A DNA stretch of 64,000 bases. Origin: Actinomadura spongiicola (GTDB taxonomy: Bacteria > Actinomycetota > Actinomycetes > Streptosporangiales > Streptosporangiaceae). Where the stretch lies: the NCBI RefSeq assembly GCF_003432485.1, contig NZ_QVNQ01000002.1, positions 62,001 through 126,000 of the forward strand, written 5' to 3'. Each line of letters opens with the position of its first letter. Position 1 is the stretch's first letter. The position numbers were made by a program, and so were the translations under genes. Below, piece by piece: positions 35,509 to 43,668 of the stretch. A model generated the notes under the pieces. The model had not been told where the DNA came from. It worked only from the letters and a program-made list of their open reading frames with translations, and made no database searches.

Positions 35509-36096
35509 GTGAGCGAGCGCGTAGCGCTGTTCCTTGATTACCAGAACGTTCACCTTGTCGGACACGGTCTCTATGAGAGCTTCGGGACCCCTCCTTTTAA
35601 TTGTGTGCCCGATCCAAGGCGAGTCGCCTCCATCGTCGAGCAGCGTCGTTCTCGGACGAGTCAAGTCACGGACATCCGTGTCTACAGGGGGAGACCGGAC
35701 CCCAATCACCAACCTACGCCCGCGTCGGCCAACGACGCCCAGGCCGCACAGTGGTCACGCGATCCTCGGGTCGAGGTGATTCGCCGTCAGCTCAACTACC
35801 GGGGTTGGCCGAAGGACCCACCGCGTGAGAAGGGCATTGACGTCGCCATCGCCGTCGATCTCATGCACCTGGCCTTTCGCAGGGAGTACGACGCCCTCGT
35901 CCTGTTCTCCGGGGACACGGACCTCCTGCCCGCCATAGAAGTGATCAAGGAGCTTCGGCTCTGCCACATGGAGGTCGCCTGCTGGTCTGGCCATAGGCCG
36001 CTACGCCTACCAAACTCACGGCTGCCCTACTGCCATTTCCTCAACAGAGCCGACTGGAACGCGGTCGTTGAAGACTGGAGCGATTTTCGCTCGTAA
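35509..36096 (+). CDS. NYN (PIN-like) domain ribonuclease-family protein
   Basis: 195 aa. The four conserved acidic positions of the NYN/PIN-like nuclease fold are visible: D10 (ALFLDYQNV), D111 (GIDVAIAVD), D117, and D136/D138 (LFSGDTDLLPAI). The expected activity is metal-dependent RNA cleavage; the target is unknown. GTG start with GGAGA upstream. Codon use is slightly less GC-biased than in neighbours. It is monocistronic, preceded by the promoter-terminator leader and followed by a hairpin. Confidence 0.88.
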   Translation: MSERVALFLDYQNVHLVGHGLYESFGTPPFNCVPDPRRVASIVEQRRSRTSQVTDIRVYRGRPDPNHQPTPASANDAQAAQWSRDPRVEVIRRQLNYRGWPKDPPREKGIDVAIAVDLMHLAFRREYDALVLFSGDTDLLPAIEVIKELRLCHMEVACWSGHRPLRLPNSRLPYCHFLNRADWNAVVEDWSDFRS

Positions 36097-36132
36097 CCCT
36101 CGCTGAAGTACCCGAGGTGGGGCGGTGCGACG

Positions 36133-36162
36133 GCCGGGGGGATGCCGCCGCGCCGCCCCGGC
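36133..36162. terminator. Terminator between NYN gene and small ORF
   Basis: GCCGGGG / CCCCGGC with a GC-rich loop, followed by TTTAT on the plus strand. It also lies just beyond the stop of the leftward 86-aa gene, two bases away. Confidence 0.65.
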
Positions 36163-36163
36163 T

Positions 36164-36424
36164 TTATCGGGGGCTCCCGCGGAGAGTGGTGGCGATGAGG
36201 TCGGCGGCCTTGTCGGGGTCGGTGCCCAGCGAGGTGCCCCGGTCGGGGCCGTTGTGCCAGGTGTAGGACGAGCCGTCCCAGCCGATGTGCAGCGGGCCCG
36301 CGTCCCGGTAGGTGACGCTGACGCGGGTGAACTCCTCGTCCCGGACGACGGAGGTGGCGATCCGCGGCGCGCGCCTGCGGACGGCGGCGTGCAGCCGCTC
36401 GGCGGACACCTCGCTCTTGAGCAT
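36164..36424 (-). CDS. Small hypothetical protein (86 aa)
   Basis: ATG 36424 preceded by GGAGGAGA. The sequence RIATSVVRDEEFTRVSVTYRDAG ... HIGWDGSSYTWHNGPDRGTSLGTD looks like a compact beta-rich domain ending with a helix (DPDKAADLIATTLRG). No known domain recognised. Third of three tiny genes lying downstream of two XRE regulators in the same orientation. Confidence 0.75.
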   Translation of the reverse strand: MLKSEVSAERLHAAVRRRAPRIATSVVRDEEFTRVSVTYRDAGPLHIGWDGSSYTWHNGPDRGTSLGTDPDKAADLIATTLRGSPR

Positions 36425-36438
36425 GTCTCTCCTCCGGT

Positions 36439-36750
36439 TCAGGTGGTGATGAGGCCGCCGAGAACGCTGCACAGCCAACCTTGGCGCACGGCCCGCCTGC
36501 GCCGGGTGGGGCGCGGCGGTGGCGCGGCGCGCAGTTGATCCCGGGAGTACCTCGGCACGTGGTGGGGGATGGGCCGCCGCAGTTCGGCGATCAGGACCGC
36601 CAGTTCCCCCGGTGTGGACGCCTCGACGAGGCGGTACCGTCCCGTCCAGTCGCGGGTGACCGCCCACCAGCGACCGGTGAACTCACCCCACCACGCCGAT
36701 ACGCCGGGAAACCTGCGCTCCAGCTCGGCCACCGCCCAGTCCGCCCTCAC
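36439..36750 (-). CDS. Small hypothetical protein (103 aa)
   Basis: GTG 36750 overlaps the stop of the upstream gene (GTGA), so the two are coupled. Text such as RADWAVAELERRFPGVSAWWGEF and GRWWAVTRDWTGRYRLVEAS is Trp-rich. The C-terminal ~30 residues are Pro/Arg-rich and likely disordered. Family not recognised; similar tiny Trp-rich proteins are common beside XRE regulators in Actinomadura-like genomes. Confidence 0.75.
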   Translation of the reverse strand: MRADWAVAELERRFPGVSAWWGEFTGRWWAVTRDWTGRYRLVEASTPGELAVLIAELRRPIPHHVPRYSRDQLRAAPPPRPTRRRRAVRQGWLCSVLGGLITT

Positions 36751-37025
36751 CGTGCCCGCCCCTCGGGCCCGCACTGCAGACGGCCGATGATGAACACGGC
36801 GGCCTCGACGATGTTGGTCGCCTCGGCCACGGGTTCGCCCCTGGACGTGAAGAACCAGTGCCGCCAGTCGTCGTCCGGGCGGGCGCGGCACGCGATCATT
36901 TCGGGGTCGGCGCCGGGCATCGCGACGCGCAGCCCGCGCCAGGTCAGCTCGACCTCAAGCCGCCGGGCCGACAGATGCGCCCCCAACGCGGCGAGCCGGT
37001 CCAGGGAACTCGTACGCTTTGCCAT
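36747..37025 (-). CDS. Small hypothetical protein (92 aa)
   Basis: From ATG 37025 (MAKRTSSLDRLAALGAHLSA). The middle has a beta-like pattern (LEVELTWRGLRVAMPGADPEMIACRARP) and DDDWRHWFFTSRGEPVAEAT, ending with a helix NIVEAAVFIIGRLQ. A GTG four codons upstream is an alternative start. Its stop overlaps the next gene. Not recognised; probably works with the two following small proteins and the XRE regulators upstream. Confidence 0.72.
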   Translation of the reverse strand: MAKRTSSLDRLAALGAHLSARRLEVELTWRGLRVAMPGADPEMIACRARPDDDWRHWFFTSRGEPVAEATNIVEAAVFIIGRLQCGPEGRAR

Positions 37026-37143
37026 GGGTCGGACCACTTTCCGGCCAAGGCCCCGGGGAGCGGCGCTGCAACGCCGTCCGGGGCCGCCCTGTGTGTCGTT
37101 GCGACACCTGAGGGCGGCACACTACGCACTACGTTCCGTAGCG

Positions 37144-37159
37144 GTTTCCTTACGGAAAC
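37144..37159 (-). terminator. Hairpin after XRE gene 1
   Basis: GTTTCC-TTAC-GGAAAC, six bases beyond the stop. XRE gene 2 has the equivalent TTTCC/GGAAA hairpin at 38546-38559. The stem is short, so termination may be partial. Confidence 0.5.
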
Positions 37160-37164
37160 TGCCA

Positions 37165-38379
37165 TCAGGCCAGGTTCATGCGCCAGGCGAGGCCGCGCAA
37201 CTCCCGTCCGGCGGCACGGTTGTGAAGGTCGGCGACCAACTCTCGGACCATCGGGTTGTTGTGGACGGTGGTGGCCGACAGCTTCTCCGCCCTGCGGATC
37301 TGCCGGACGGCGCTCTCGTCCTGGTCGAGCATGGCCAGGGCGCGAGCCTGCTCGATCGCGAGTGATGCCTTGCGGGTACGCCGGGGGAGCGACTGCATGT
37401 CCACCTCACCGGCGGCCTTCAGGGCCGCTTCCGGCTGGCCTGCCTCGACCATCAGGGAGGCACGCCAGAGGCCGACGTTCGAGGGGCCGAAGCTCTGCCA
37501 ACCCTCTCCCGAAGAGTCTGCGGGCTGTTCGCCGAGACGGTCGGCGACCACCGCGGCTTCGGCGAGCAGCTCGGACGCTCCTTGCTGGTCGTTCTCCAGT
37601 TGGCGCGCCAATGCCGAGAAGAGCAGCAACATCCCGTACACCTCAAGCCCGGTTCGGTCGTCGCTGATCTCGCCCTGGATTCTCCTGGCGGTCTGCTCGG
37701 CATCCCGCAACGGCCGGGACATCGACGCGGACGGTCGTGCCAGTGCCTGCGTGACAGCCGCCGCCCCGATCATCACCGGATCGTCGAGTAGGCGGGCCGC
37801 GCGCTCCGCGCGGTCGGCCGCGATCCACGCGAGGTCGACCTGTTCAAGGTGTCGTAGCACATGCCCGGCCGACATGCAGAGATCCACAAGGAGGCGAAGC
37901 GCGGTGATCCGCTGCTGCTCGTCTCCGGTGGCCGCGTGGACATGCAACTCCGCCAGCGCAGGAGGCAGCACGGCTGACAGATGGGCGTCATCGGCCGCCC
38001 GGCGCCTCTCCCGGATCGGGCCGTTCACCAGCTCCACGAGCGCGGGCAACGGACGAACGGGCATGTCCGGGGGATTGTCCAGGGACGTGTCGAACAGGGT
38101 TTCTCGCAGTCGGATGACGTCGCCGTAGGCGCGTTCTCGGGGGCGGATGGCCGGTGTGGGTTCGCCGAGCAGGTCGGCGGCGGAGACTTGGAGTGCTTCG
38201 GCCAGTGCTCGGATGTCGGAGCGTCGTTCGAGTCGTGCCTGGCCGTTCTCGACCTTGGACAGCCATCCCTTCGAGCGGCCGACCAGGCCCGCGACGGCCG
38301 TCAGGGACATGCCTCGGAATGTTCGTGCGGCCCGGACGTTCTCGCCGATGCGCCGCGCGCCGTCGTCCTGTCCAGCCAT
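37165..38379 (-). CDS. XRE family regulator with C-terminal TPR-like region, paralogue 1
   Basis: 404 aa. Helix-turn-helix at about 10-65: RTFRGMSLTAVAGLVGRSKG, then WLSKVENGQARLERR. Residues ~120-400 are all-helical and repeat-like, resembling TPR-type ligand or peptide-sensing regions of actinobacterial XRE regulators. The ATG at 38379 has GAGGG upstream. It is the downstream copy of a tandem pair of identical length, 1401 bp apart. Both ends are almost identical while the middle has diverged, so the pair may sense different signals but bind the same DNA. Confidence 0.85.
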   Translation of the reverse strand: MAGQDDGARRIGENVRAARTFRGMSLTAVAGLVGRSKGWLSKVENGQARLERRSDIRALAEALQVSAADLLGEPTPAIRPRERAYGDVIRLRETLFDTSLDNPPDMPVRPLPALVELVNGPIRERRRAADDAHLSAVLPPALAELHVHAATGDEQQRITALRLLVDLCMSAGHVLRHLEQVDLAWIAADRAERAARLLDDPVMIGAAAVTQALARPSASMSRPLRDAEQTARRIQGEISDDRTGLEVYGMLLLFSALARQLENDQQGASELLAEAAVVADRLGEQPADSSGEGWQSFGPSNVGLWRASLMVEAGQPEAALKAAGEVDMQSLPRRTRKASLAIEQARALAMLDQDESAVRQIRRAEKLSATTVHNNPMVRELVADLHNRAAGRELRGLAWRMNLA

Positions 38380-38394
38380 GACAACCCTCTGGTA

Positions 38395-38402
38395 GTCCGG
38401 AC
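38395..38402. promoter_or_regulatory. GTCCGGAC palindrome upstream of XRE paralogue 1
   Basis: Centred in GGT-GTCCGGAC-T-ACC, 16 bases upstream of the start codon. The same site lies at the same distance before paralogue 2. A shared autoregulatory operator is plausible. Confidence 0.45.
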
Positions 38403-38545
38403 ACCTGCTACTCACGGTACGCCGCTCCGCGCTTGACCGACGGAAGAGCGTGTGGCTTCAGGGACCGCACGGACCATTGATGGATACGTTCTCGGTCAGT
38501 GTGATTGCGGCCCGCTCGATGCGGCGAATTGAGCCGGTCGTAGTC

Positions 38546-38559
38546 TTTCCTTTCGGAAA
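38546..38559 (-). terminator. Short hairpin after XRE gene 2
   Basis: TTTCC-TTTC-GGAAA, six bases beyond the stop. It is the counterpart of 37144-37159, and weak on its own. Confidence 0.4.
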
Positions 38560-38565
38560 TCCGTG

Positions 38566-39780
38566 TCAGGCCAGGTTCATGCGCCAGGCGAGGCCGCGCA
38601 ACTCCCGTCCGGCGGCACGGTTGTGGAGGTCGGCGACCAGGTCTCGGACCAGCGGGTTCTTGTGGACTCTGGCTGGGGATAGTTTCTCGGCGCGGCGGAT
38701 TTGGCGGACGGCGCTTTCGTTCTGGCCGAGCATCGCCAGTGCGCGCGCCTGCTCGATCGCGTGAGCGGCCTTGCGCGTGCGGCAGGGTAGTGCGTTTACA
38801 TCGACGTCTCCGGCCGCCTGAAGTGCTCGTTCGGGTTCTCCGGCCTCGACCATGATCAGGGTGTGCCAGACCCCGACGTTCGCGGGGCCGAAGCTCTGCC
38901 AGCCCGAGCCGGAGGAATCGTCGGGCTGCTCGCCGAGGCGGTCGGCGACCATGCGGGCTTCGTTGAGCCGCTCGGACGCCCCTTCCGGGTCGTTCTCGAT
39001 CTGGCGGGCCAGCGCCGAGAAGAGAAGCAACATCCCGTACACCTCGTTTGCGGTGCGGTCGTCACCGACCTTGTCTTCGAGGCCTCCGGCGATGCGCTCG
39101 GTCTCCCGCAACGGCCGGGTCATCGTCGCGGACGGCCGGGCCCCTGCCTGCGCGAACGCCGCCGCTCCGATCATCACCGGGTCGTCCAGACGCCGTGCGG
39201 CCCGCGCCGCGCGGTCCGCCGCGATCCACGCGAGATCGGTCTGACCGAGGTGGCGCAGGAGGAACGTGGCGGCTGTGCACATGTCGACCAGCAGTCGTAG
39301 TGCGGTGATCTGCTCTCGCTCACCAGGTCCGGCCGCGTGCACGTGGAGTTCGGCCAGGACCGACGGGAGCCCTGCGGCGAGTTGGAAGAAGTCGCCCGTT
39401 CTGCGTTGGTCCGCGATCGCGCCCTCGGCCAGTTGCGCGAGAGCGTTCAGGGGGCGCGTCGGCAGGTCGAGCGGGTCGTCCAGGGACGTGTCGAACAGCG
39501 TTTCTCGCAGTCGTACGACGTCGCCGTAGGCGCGTTCTCGGGGGCGGATGGCCGGTGTGGGTTCGCCGAGCAGGTCGGCGGCGGAGACTTGGAGTGCTTC
39601 GGCAAGTGCTCGGATGTCGGAGCGTCGTTCGAGTCGTGCCTGGCCGTTCTCGACCTTGGACAGCCATCCCTTCGAGCGGCCGACCAGGCCCGCGACGGCC
39701 GTCAGGGACATGCCTCGGAAAGTTCGTGCGGCCCGGACGTTCTCGCCGATGCGCCGCGCGCCGTCGTCCTGTCCAGCCAT
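38566..39780 (-). CDS. XRE family regulator with C-terminal TPR-like region, paralogue 2
   Basis: 404 aa, same architecture and length as paralogue 1. The first ~100 residues are almost identical, including the recognition helix, up to RPRERAYGDVVRLRETLFDT. Nucleotide identity over the ~320 bp around the start exceeds 97 percent. The central effector region differs clearly (e.g. IADQRRTGDFFQLAAGLPSV here against IRERRRAADDAHLSAVLPPA). The last ~25 codons are again near-identical. Identical DNA-binding domains with different sensors imply two inputs acting on one operator set. Confidence 0.85.
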   Translation of the reverse strand: MAGQDDGARRIGENVRAARTFRGMSLTAVAGLVGRSKGWLSKVENGQARLERRSDIRALAEALQVSAADLLGEPTPAIRPRERAYGDVVRLRETLFDTSLDDPLDLPTRPLNALAQLAEGAIADQRRTGDFFQLAAGLPSVLAELHVHAAGPGEREQITALRLLVDMCTAATFLLRHLGQTDLAWIAADRAARAARRLDDPVMIGAAAFAQAGARPSATMTRPLRETERIAGGLEDKVGDDRTANEVYGMLLLFSALARQIENDPEGASERLNEARMVADRLGEQPDDSSGSGWQSFGPANVGVWHTLIMVEAGEPERALQAAGDVDVNALPCRTRKAAHAIEQARALAMLGQNESAVRQIRRAEKLSPARVHKNPLVRDLVADLHNRAAGRELRGLAWRMNLA

Positions 39781-40107
39781 GACAACCCTCTGGTAGTCCG
39801 GACACCTGTTACTTACGGTACGCCGTCCCATGCGGACCGCGGCGCAGACGGCCGAACATCCACAAAGGTCGCGCCTCGGCTACGGCTGTGGCAGGTTCTA
39901 CGACCCCGACAGCTAGGGTCTTCGTCCTTTCCGGTCAGCGCGCGCCCGGTGCCTGCCCGCACAGGCTCCAGGCGCGCCCCCGCGTCGTTGGCGCGTCTGG
40001 CCAGGTCAGCGGGGTTCGCGCTGCTCGGTCGGGTCGGTGGCTGCTTGACCTGGTGTGTGCCAGACTCGGGGTTCGGGCGGAAGTCGATGGCATTGGGGAT
40101 GCCTGTC
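39781..40107. other. Intergenic region between XRE gene 2 and AraC gene
   Basis: 327 bases. The first ~45 are a near-identical copy of the sequence upstream of XRE gene 1. The rest shows no gene, tRNA or strong hairpin. Several frames are open but have no family-like text. Confidence 0.6.
39796..39803. promoter_or_regulatory. GTCCGGAC palindrome upstream of XRE paralogue 2
   Basis: Same sequence and same distance to the start codon as at 38395-38402. The ~45 bp upstream of both genes differ at only two or three positions. Confidence 0.45.
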
Positions 40108-40809
40108 ATGGGGTTGGAATTCGAGCATCGACCGTCGGATTCGCCGTATGTTCAGCGGGTGTGGCGGAGTCGTAGCCACGGTGTCGACCGGATGATGTCG
40201 ATCGCGTCTCCCGAATGGAATCTGGTGTTCTGGGAGCAGGCCGGGCGGGTCAGCGCGGCCGTCCAAGGGCCGGAATCTAGGGCGAGTACGGCCCCCGTGC
40301 CCGAGGACGCCGTGTTCTTCGGCATCAGCTTCTCGCTCGGCACGACGATGCCGCACCTTCCGATCGACCGGCTCGTCGACGGGTTCGTGGAGATTCCTGA
40401 TGTGACGCGCAGATCGTTCTGGTTGCAGGGTTCCGCCTGGTGTCTCCCTGACTATGACAACGCCGAGTGGTTCGTCCGACGGATGGTGCGCGAAGGTGTC
40501 CTGGTCCGTGATCCGATCGTCGCCACGGTGCTCAACGGACGGACGCCGGACGTGTCGGAACGCACCGTCCAGCGGCGTTTCGCGGCGACGACCGGATTCG
40601 CGCACGGCGCCATCCAGCGGATCGACCGTGCCCGGCACGCGGCGCTCCTGATCCAGGGGGGCGCGCCTGTCCACGACGTGATCCACGGGCTCGGGTACTT
40701 CGACCAGGCGCACCTGGCGCGGTCGCTGACCCGCTACGTCGGGTGGACGGCGACCCGGTTGAAAGACGGGAATTCGGCGGAGCCGCTGTCGCTGCTGTAC
40801 AAGACCTGA
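40108..40809 (+). CDS. AraC family transcriptional regulator
   Basis: 233 aa. The C-terminal AraC-type double helix-turn-helix covers about 140-225: SERTVQRRFAATTGFAHGAI, then IQGGAPVHDVIHGLGYFDQ and HLARSLTRYVGW. The N-terminal half (HRPSDSPYVQRVWRS, PEWNLVFWEQ) matches the DUF6597-type sensor of short AraC proteins. In-frame ATGs at 40087 and 40099 are alternatives. It lies 74 bp before the dihydrofolate reductase-family gene, its probable target. Confidence 0.88.
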   Translation: MGLEFEHRPSDSPYVQRVWRSRSHGVDRMMSIASPEWNLVFWEQAGRVSAAVQGPESRASTAPVPEDAVFFGISFSLGTTMPHLPIDRLVDGFVEIPDVTRRSFWLQGSAWCLPDYDNAEWFVRRMVREGVLVRDPIVATVLNGRTPDVSERTVQRRFAATTGFAHGAIQRIDRARHAALLIQGGAPVHDVIHGLGYFDQAHLARSLTRYVGWTATRLKDGNSAEPLSLLYKT

Positions 40810-40882
40810 GTGTTCGCGTCCTCCTAACGTTCCAGGTCGAGGCCGGGTGACGCCCGGTTCGGAACTGGAAGGACGTTGTTTC

Positions 40883-41437
40883 GTGCGCAAGATTGTTTAC
40901 TACGGGTTCATCTCCGTGGACGGTGTCATCGAGGACCCGCCGGTGTTCGTCCACGACTTCGACGAGATGATGCGGGAGAACCTCGGGGAGGTCATCGGCA
41001 CCCAGGACACCGTGCTGATCGGCCGTGGCGGCTACGACGACTGGGCGTTCCACTGGCCGACCGCCAGCGAGGAACCGTTCGCGAGCTTCATCAACAACGT
41101 GCGGAAGGTCGTGGTCACCTCCACACCGCTGAAGACGGAGTGGAAGGGCGCCGAGGTCCTCGCCGGGGAGCCGGGGGAGTCCCTCACGGAACGGCTCGCG
41201 CCTTTGCGTGAGGCCCCGGGCGGCGACATCGGCGTCCACGGCAGCGTGTCCCTGGCCCAGTCCCTTCTGGCCGAAGGTCTCGTGGACGAGTTGGCGCTGG
41301 TCATGACCCCGTACCTGGCGGGCAAGGGCCGACGCCTGTTCGACGGCGCGCCGACCGGGGCGCTGGAACTCCAGTCGGCGCGTACCAGCCCGACCGGTAC
41401 GCAGCTTCTGCGTTACACCGTCCGGAAGGCCGTTTGA
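40883..41437 (+). CDS. Dihydrofolate reductase / RibD C-terminal family protein
   Basis: 184 aa. Start MRKIVYYGFISVDGVIEDPP is the usual opening of the RibD_C family in actinobacteria, followed by TVLIGRGGYDD and the strand VRKVVVTSTPL, then GVHGSVSLAQSLLAEGLVDEL and the end of a beta sheet. An NADPH-dependent reduction is likely; the substrate is not folate-specific. GTG start with GGAAGGA upstream. The 3' end overlaps the convergent amidohydrolase gene by 25 bp. Confidence 0.87.
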   Translation: MRKIVYYGFISVDGVIEDPPVFVHDFDEMMRENLGEVIGTQDTVLIGRGGYDDWAFHWPTASEEPFASFINNVRKVVVTSTPLKTEWKGAEVLAGEPGESLTERLAPLREAPGGDIGVHGSVSLAQSLLAEGLVDELALVMTPYLAGKGRRLFDGAPTGALELQSARTSPTGTQLLRYTVRKAV

Positions 41438-42963
41438 CGAGGGGCGTGGCAGCCGCAGCCGACGGCGGCCGTGGCGAGGGTGCCGTCCGGTGTGGCGGCG
41501 GCGCGTTCGACATCGGCGAGCATCCGCCTGCGTTGAGTGGGGGTTATCAGGCGGCCGCCCGCGACCACGGTGTTGATCTTGGTGGTGTTGCGGATGTCGG
41601 CGAGAGGGTCGGCGTCCAGGACGACCAGGTCGGCGAGCCTGCCCGGGTGGATTGATCCCAGGTCTCGTTCGGCGCCGAGGTAGCGGGCCGGTTCCAGGGT
41701 GGCCGTGCCGATGGCCTCCAGGGGCGTCAGCCCTGCGCGGACCAGGAGGGCCAGTTCCTCGTGCAGGCTGAAGCCGGGGTAGGCGTAGATGAAGCCCGCC
41801 TCGCTGCCGGTGAGGAGCCGCACCCCGGCGCGTCGCATCGCGCCGATGAAGCGGAGTCTGCGGTCGAACAGTTCGCGCTGCTGCTTGATCTCCGCGGGGC
41901 TGCGGCCGGGGAGGTAGATGTTGTCGACCGCCCATTGCCACCACTCCTGGTCGGCGGCGGGGATGTACTTGAGTCGCGGATCGTTCCGGACGAGGTCCTC
42001 GGGGCGGTCGACGATCAGGTGCATGCTCAGCGTGGGTGTGACCCACGTGCCGCTTGTCTTCAGGCGGTCGAAGAGCGCGGCGGCGCGGCGCGGGCTGTAG
42101 TGGCTGGTCGCCAGCCATTCCGCCGGGTGGAACTGGCGGAACCAGGCGGCGTAGTCGCCCGGCCCGATCGTGATGGCGTCGAGGGCCTTTCGCACCTGCC
42201 GGTCGCGGGTGGACGTGGCGCACCAGAGTGAGTGGACGTGTTCGATGCTGCGCTGGCCGAGGCGGGCGGCCTGCGCGGGGGCCACTCGGTCGGGGCAGTG
42301 TCCGGCCAGCGGTAGGCCCTGCCGCCTGGCCTCGTGCGCGACGGCCGCGAAGGCCTCGGGGCTCAGCCGGGAGTAGATCTTGACGAAGTCGGCGCCCTCG
42401 GCCTTGACCCGGCGGACCGCCGCGCGTGCCTCGGACGGCCGGGTGACCAGGAGGGCGCTGTCCGGATCGTCCGGTCCGGCCAGCAGGGACGGGGAGCCGT
42501 CGATGATCGTGCTGGCGATCGTCCAGCGGGGACCCGCCAAGGCGCCGCGATCGATGTCCTTTCGCCACTGGCTCACCACGTCCGAACCGCTCATCTCCCG
42601 GACGGTCGTCACGCCGTTGGCGAGGTAGAGCGGCGGGGAGATGCGGTGCGTGCCGATGCTGTGCGCGTGCATCTCGCTTAGCCCGGGGATGACGTATTTG
42701 CCCGGTAGGTCGACGACTGTGACGTTGTGGTGGACGGGGATCTGGTCGCGTCCTCCCACGGCGACGATGCGGTCGTCCTCGATCAGGATCGTCGAGTTCG
42801 GGCGGGGACGTCGGCGGGTGGCGTCGATCACGGTGACGCCGCGCAGTGCCAGGCGTCGCCGGGCGCGGTCGGCCTTCGGCGGGCGCTGTGCCCCCAGCGT
42901 CAGTGCGGCGCCCGCGGCGGCGCCGCCGATGAGGACGCCTCGGCGTGAGATCGGTCGTGACAT
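41413..42963 (-). CDS. Tat-exported metal-dependent amidohydrolase
   Basis: 516 aa. N-terminal twin-arginine signal SRRGVLIGGAAAGAALTLGA. Amidohydrolase fold with H99/H101 (GLSEMHAHS), a possible carbamylated lysine in ADFVKIYSRL, His in GHCPDR and HVHSL, and the acidic residue in LTGSEAGFIYA. The C-terminal beta domain is GRLADLVVLDADPLADI. Imidazolonepropionase/prolidase-like members hydrolyse cyclic amides or imides; the substrate is unknown. Its promoter is embedded in the TetR operator, so it is probably induced when the divergent TetR repressor binds its ligand. Confidence 0.9.
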   Translation of the reverse strand: MSRPISRRGVLIGGAAAGAALTLGAQRPPKADRARRRLALRGVTVIDATRRRPRPNSTILIEDDRIVAVGGRDQIPVHHNVTVVDLPGKYVIPGLSEMHAHSIGTHRISPPLYLANGVTTVREMSGSDVVSQWRKDIDRGALAGPRWTIASTIIDGSPSLLAGPDDPDSALLVTRPSEARAAVRRVKAEGADFVKIYSRLSPEAFAAVAHEARRQGLPLAGHCPDRVAPAQAARLGQRSIEHVHSLWCATSTRDRQVRKALDAITIGPGDYAAWFRQFHPAEWLATSHYSPRRAAALFDRLKTSGTWVTPTLSMHLIVDRPEDLVRNDPRLKYIPAADQEWWQWAVDNIYLPGRSPAEIKQQRELFDRRLRFIGAMRRAGVRLLTGSEAGFIYAYPGFSLHEELALLVRAGLTPLEAIGTATLEPARYLGAERDLGSIHPGRLADLVVLDADPLADIRNTTKINTVVAGGRLITPTQRRRMLADVERAAATPDGTLATAAVGCGCHAPRQTAFRTV

Positions 42964-43007
42964 GGGTTCCCCCTGTTTCCAGGCCGCGTGGGTCGCGGCC
43001 CACCGAA

Positions 43008-43035
43008 CGTATACAGCGTCTTAGACAAATTTCAA
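43008..43035 (-). promoter_or_regulatory. Promoter of the amidohydrolase gene
   Basis: On the minus strand TTGAAA (43035-43030) and TATACG (43013-43008), with a 16-bp spacer lying entirely inside the left operator arm. Confidence 0.5.
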
Positions 43036-43055
43036 GACGTTTGTCTAAGACGCTG
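43014..43055. promoter_or_regulatory. TetR operator: perfect 16-bp inverted repeat
   Basis: Arms CAGCGTCTTAGACAAA and TTTGTCTAAGACGCTG with a 10-nt spacer. Each arm contains GTCT-N-AGAC, itself a small palindrome, so two dimers could bind. It lies between the divergent amidohydrolase and TetR genes. Confidence 0.9.
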
Positions 43056-43068
43056 ATATCATCCAGCG

Positions 43069-43659
43069 GTGGGAAACCGAGAGAAACTGCTGCTCGCCGC
43101 CCGGGAATGCCTGGAGCGGAAGGGCTACACGCGCACGACCGCCCGCGACCTCACCGAGACGGCGGGGACCAGCCTCGCCGCCATCGGCTACCACTTCGGC
43201 TCGACCGAGGCGCTGCTCAACACCGCCCTGCACCAGGCGATGGAGGAGTGGGGCGACCGGCTGGAGCGGATGATCGAGGACGCCGTCGAGCGCGCCCCGT
43301 CACCGGCGCGACGGTTCGAGGTCGCCTGGGCGCAGATCACCGCGTCGTTCGAGACCGACCGTGCGCTGTGGGCGGTGCTGGCGGAGATGATGGTGCAGGC
43401 GCAGCACGTCCCCGAGCTGCGCGACGCCCTGACGGCGAGCATGGCCGAGGGGCGTGCGGGGCTGGCGGAGATCTTCGGCGGGGCGGCCGCGTCCGGTGAT
43501 CCGGAGACCGCCAGGTTGGTGGGGTCGCTGTGTCAGACCCTGCTCACCGGGCTGATGATGCACTGGCTGATCGACCCGGAGCGGGCACTGACCAGCGGGG
43601 ACATCACCGAGGCCCTACGCGCGTTGGGCCTGGCCGCGCATGGCGACCAGGCCCCTTAG
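43069..43659 (+). CDS. TetR family transcriptional regulator
   Basis: 196 aa from GTG. N-terminal helix-turn-helix: NREKLLLAARECLERKGYTR, then TTARDLTETAGTSLAAIGYH and HFGSTEALLNTAL. The C-terminal ligand domain is helical (about 75-190). It is divergent from the amidohydrolase and 14 bp from a perfect inverted repeat, a strong sign of autoregulation and control of that gene. The ligand is unknown. It converges with the erythromycin esterase-like gene, with 9 bp between stops. Confidence 0.93.
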   Translation: MGNREKLLLAARECLERKGYTRTTARDLTETAGTSLAAIGYHFGSTEALLNTALHQAMEEWGDRLERMIEDAVERAPSPARRFEVAWAQITASFETDRALWAVLAEMMVQAQHVPELRDALTASMAEGRAGLAEIFGGAAASGDPETARLVGSLCQTLLTGLMMHWLIDPERALTSGDITEALRALGLAAHGDQAP

Positions 43660-43668
43660 GGGGACGCG

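Noticed and set aside
42961..43068. Riboswitch in the amidohydrolase/TetR gap
   Set aside because: The symmetry is that of a DNA operator with a 16-bp perfect inverted repeat next to a TetR gene; the gap is too short for a riboswitch.
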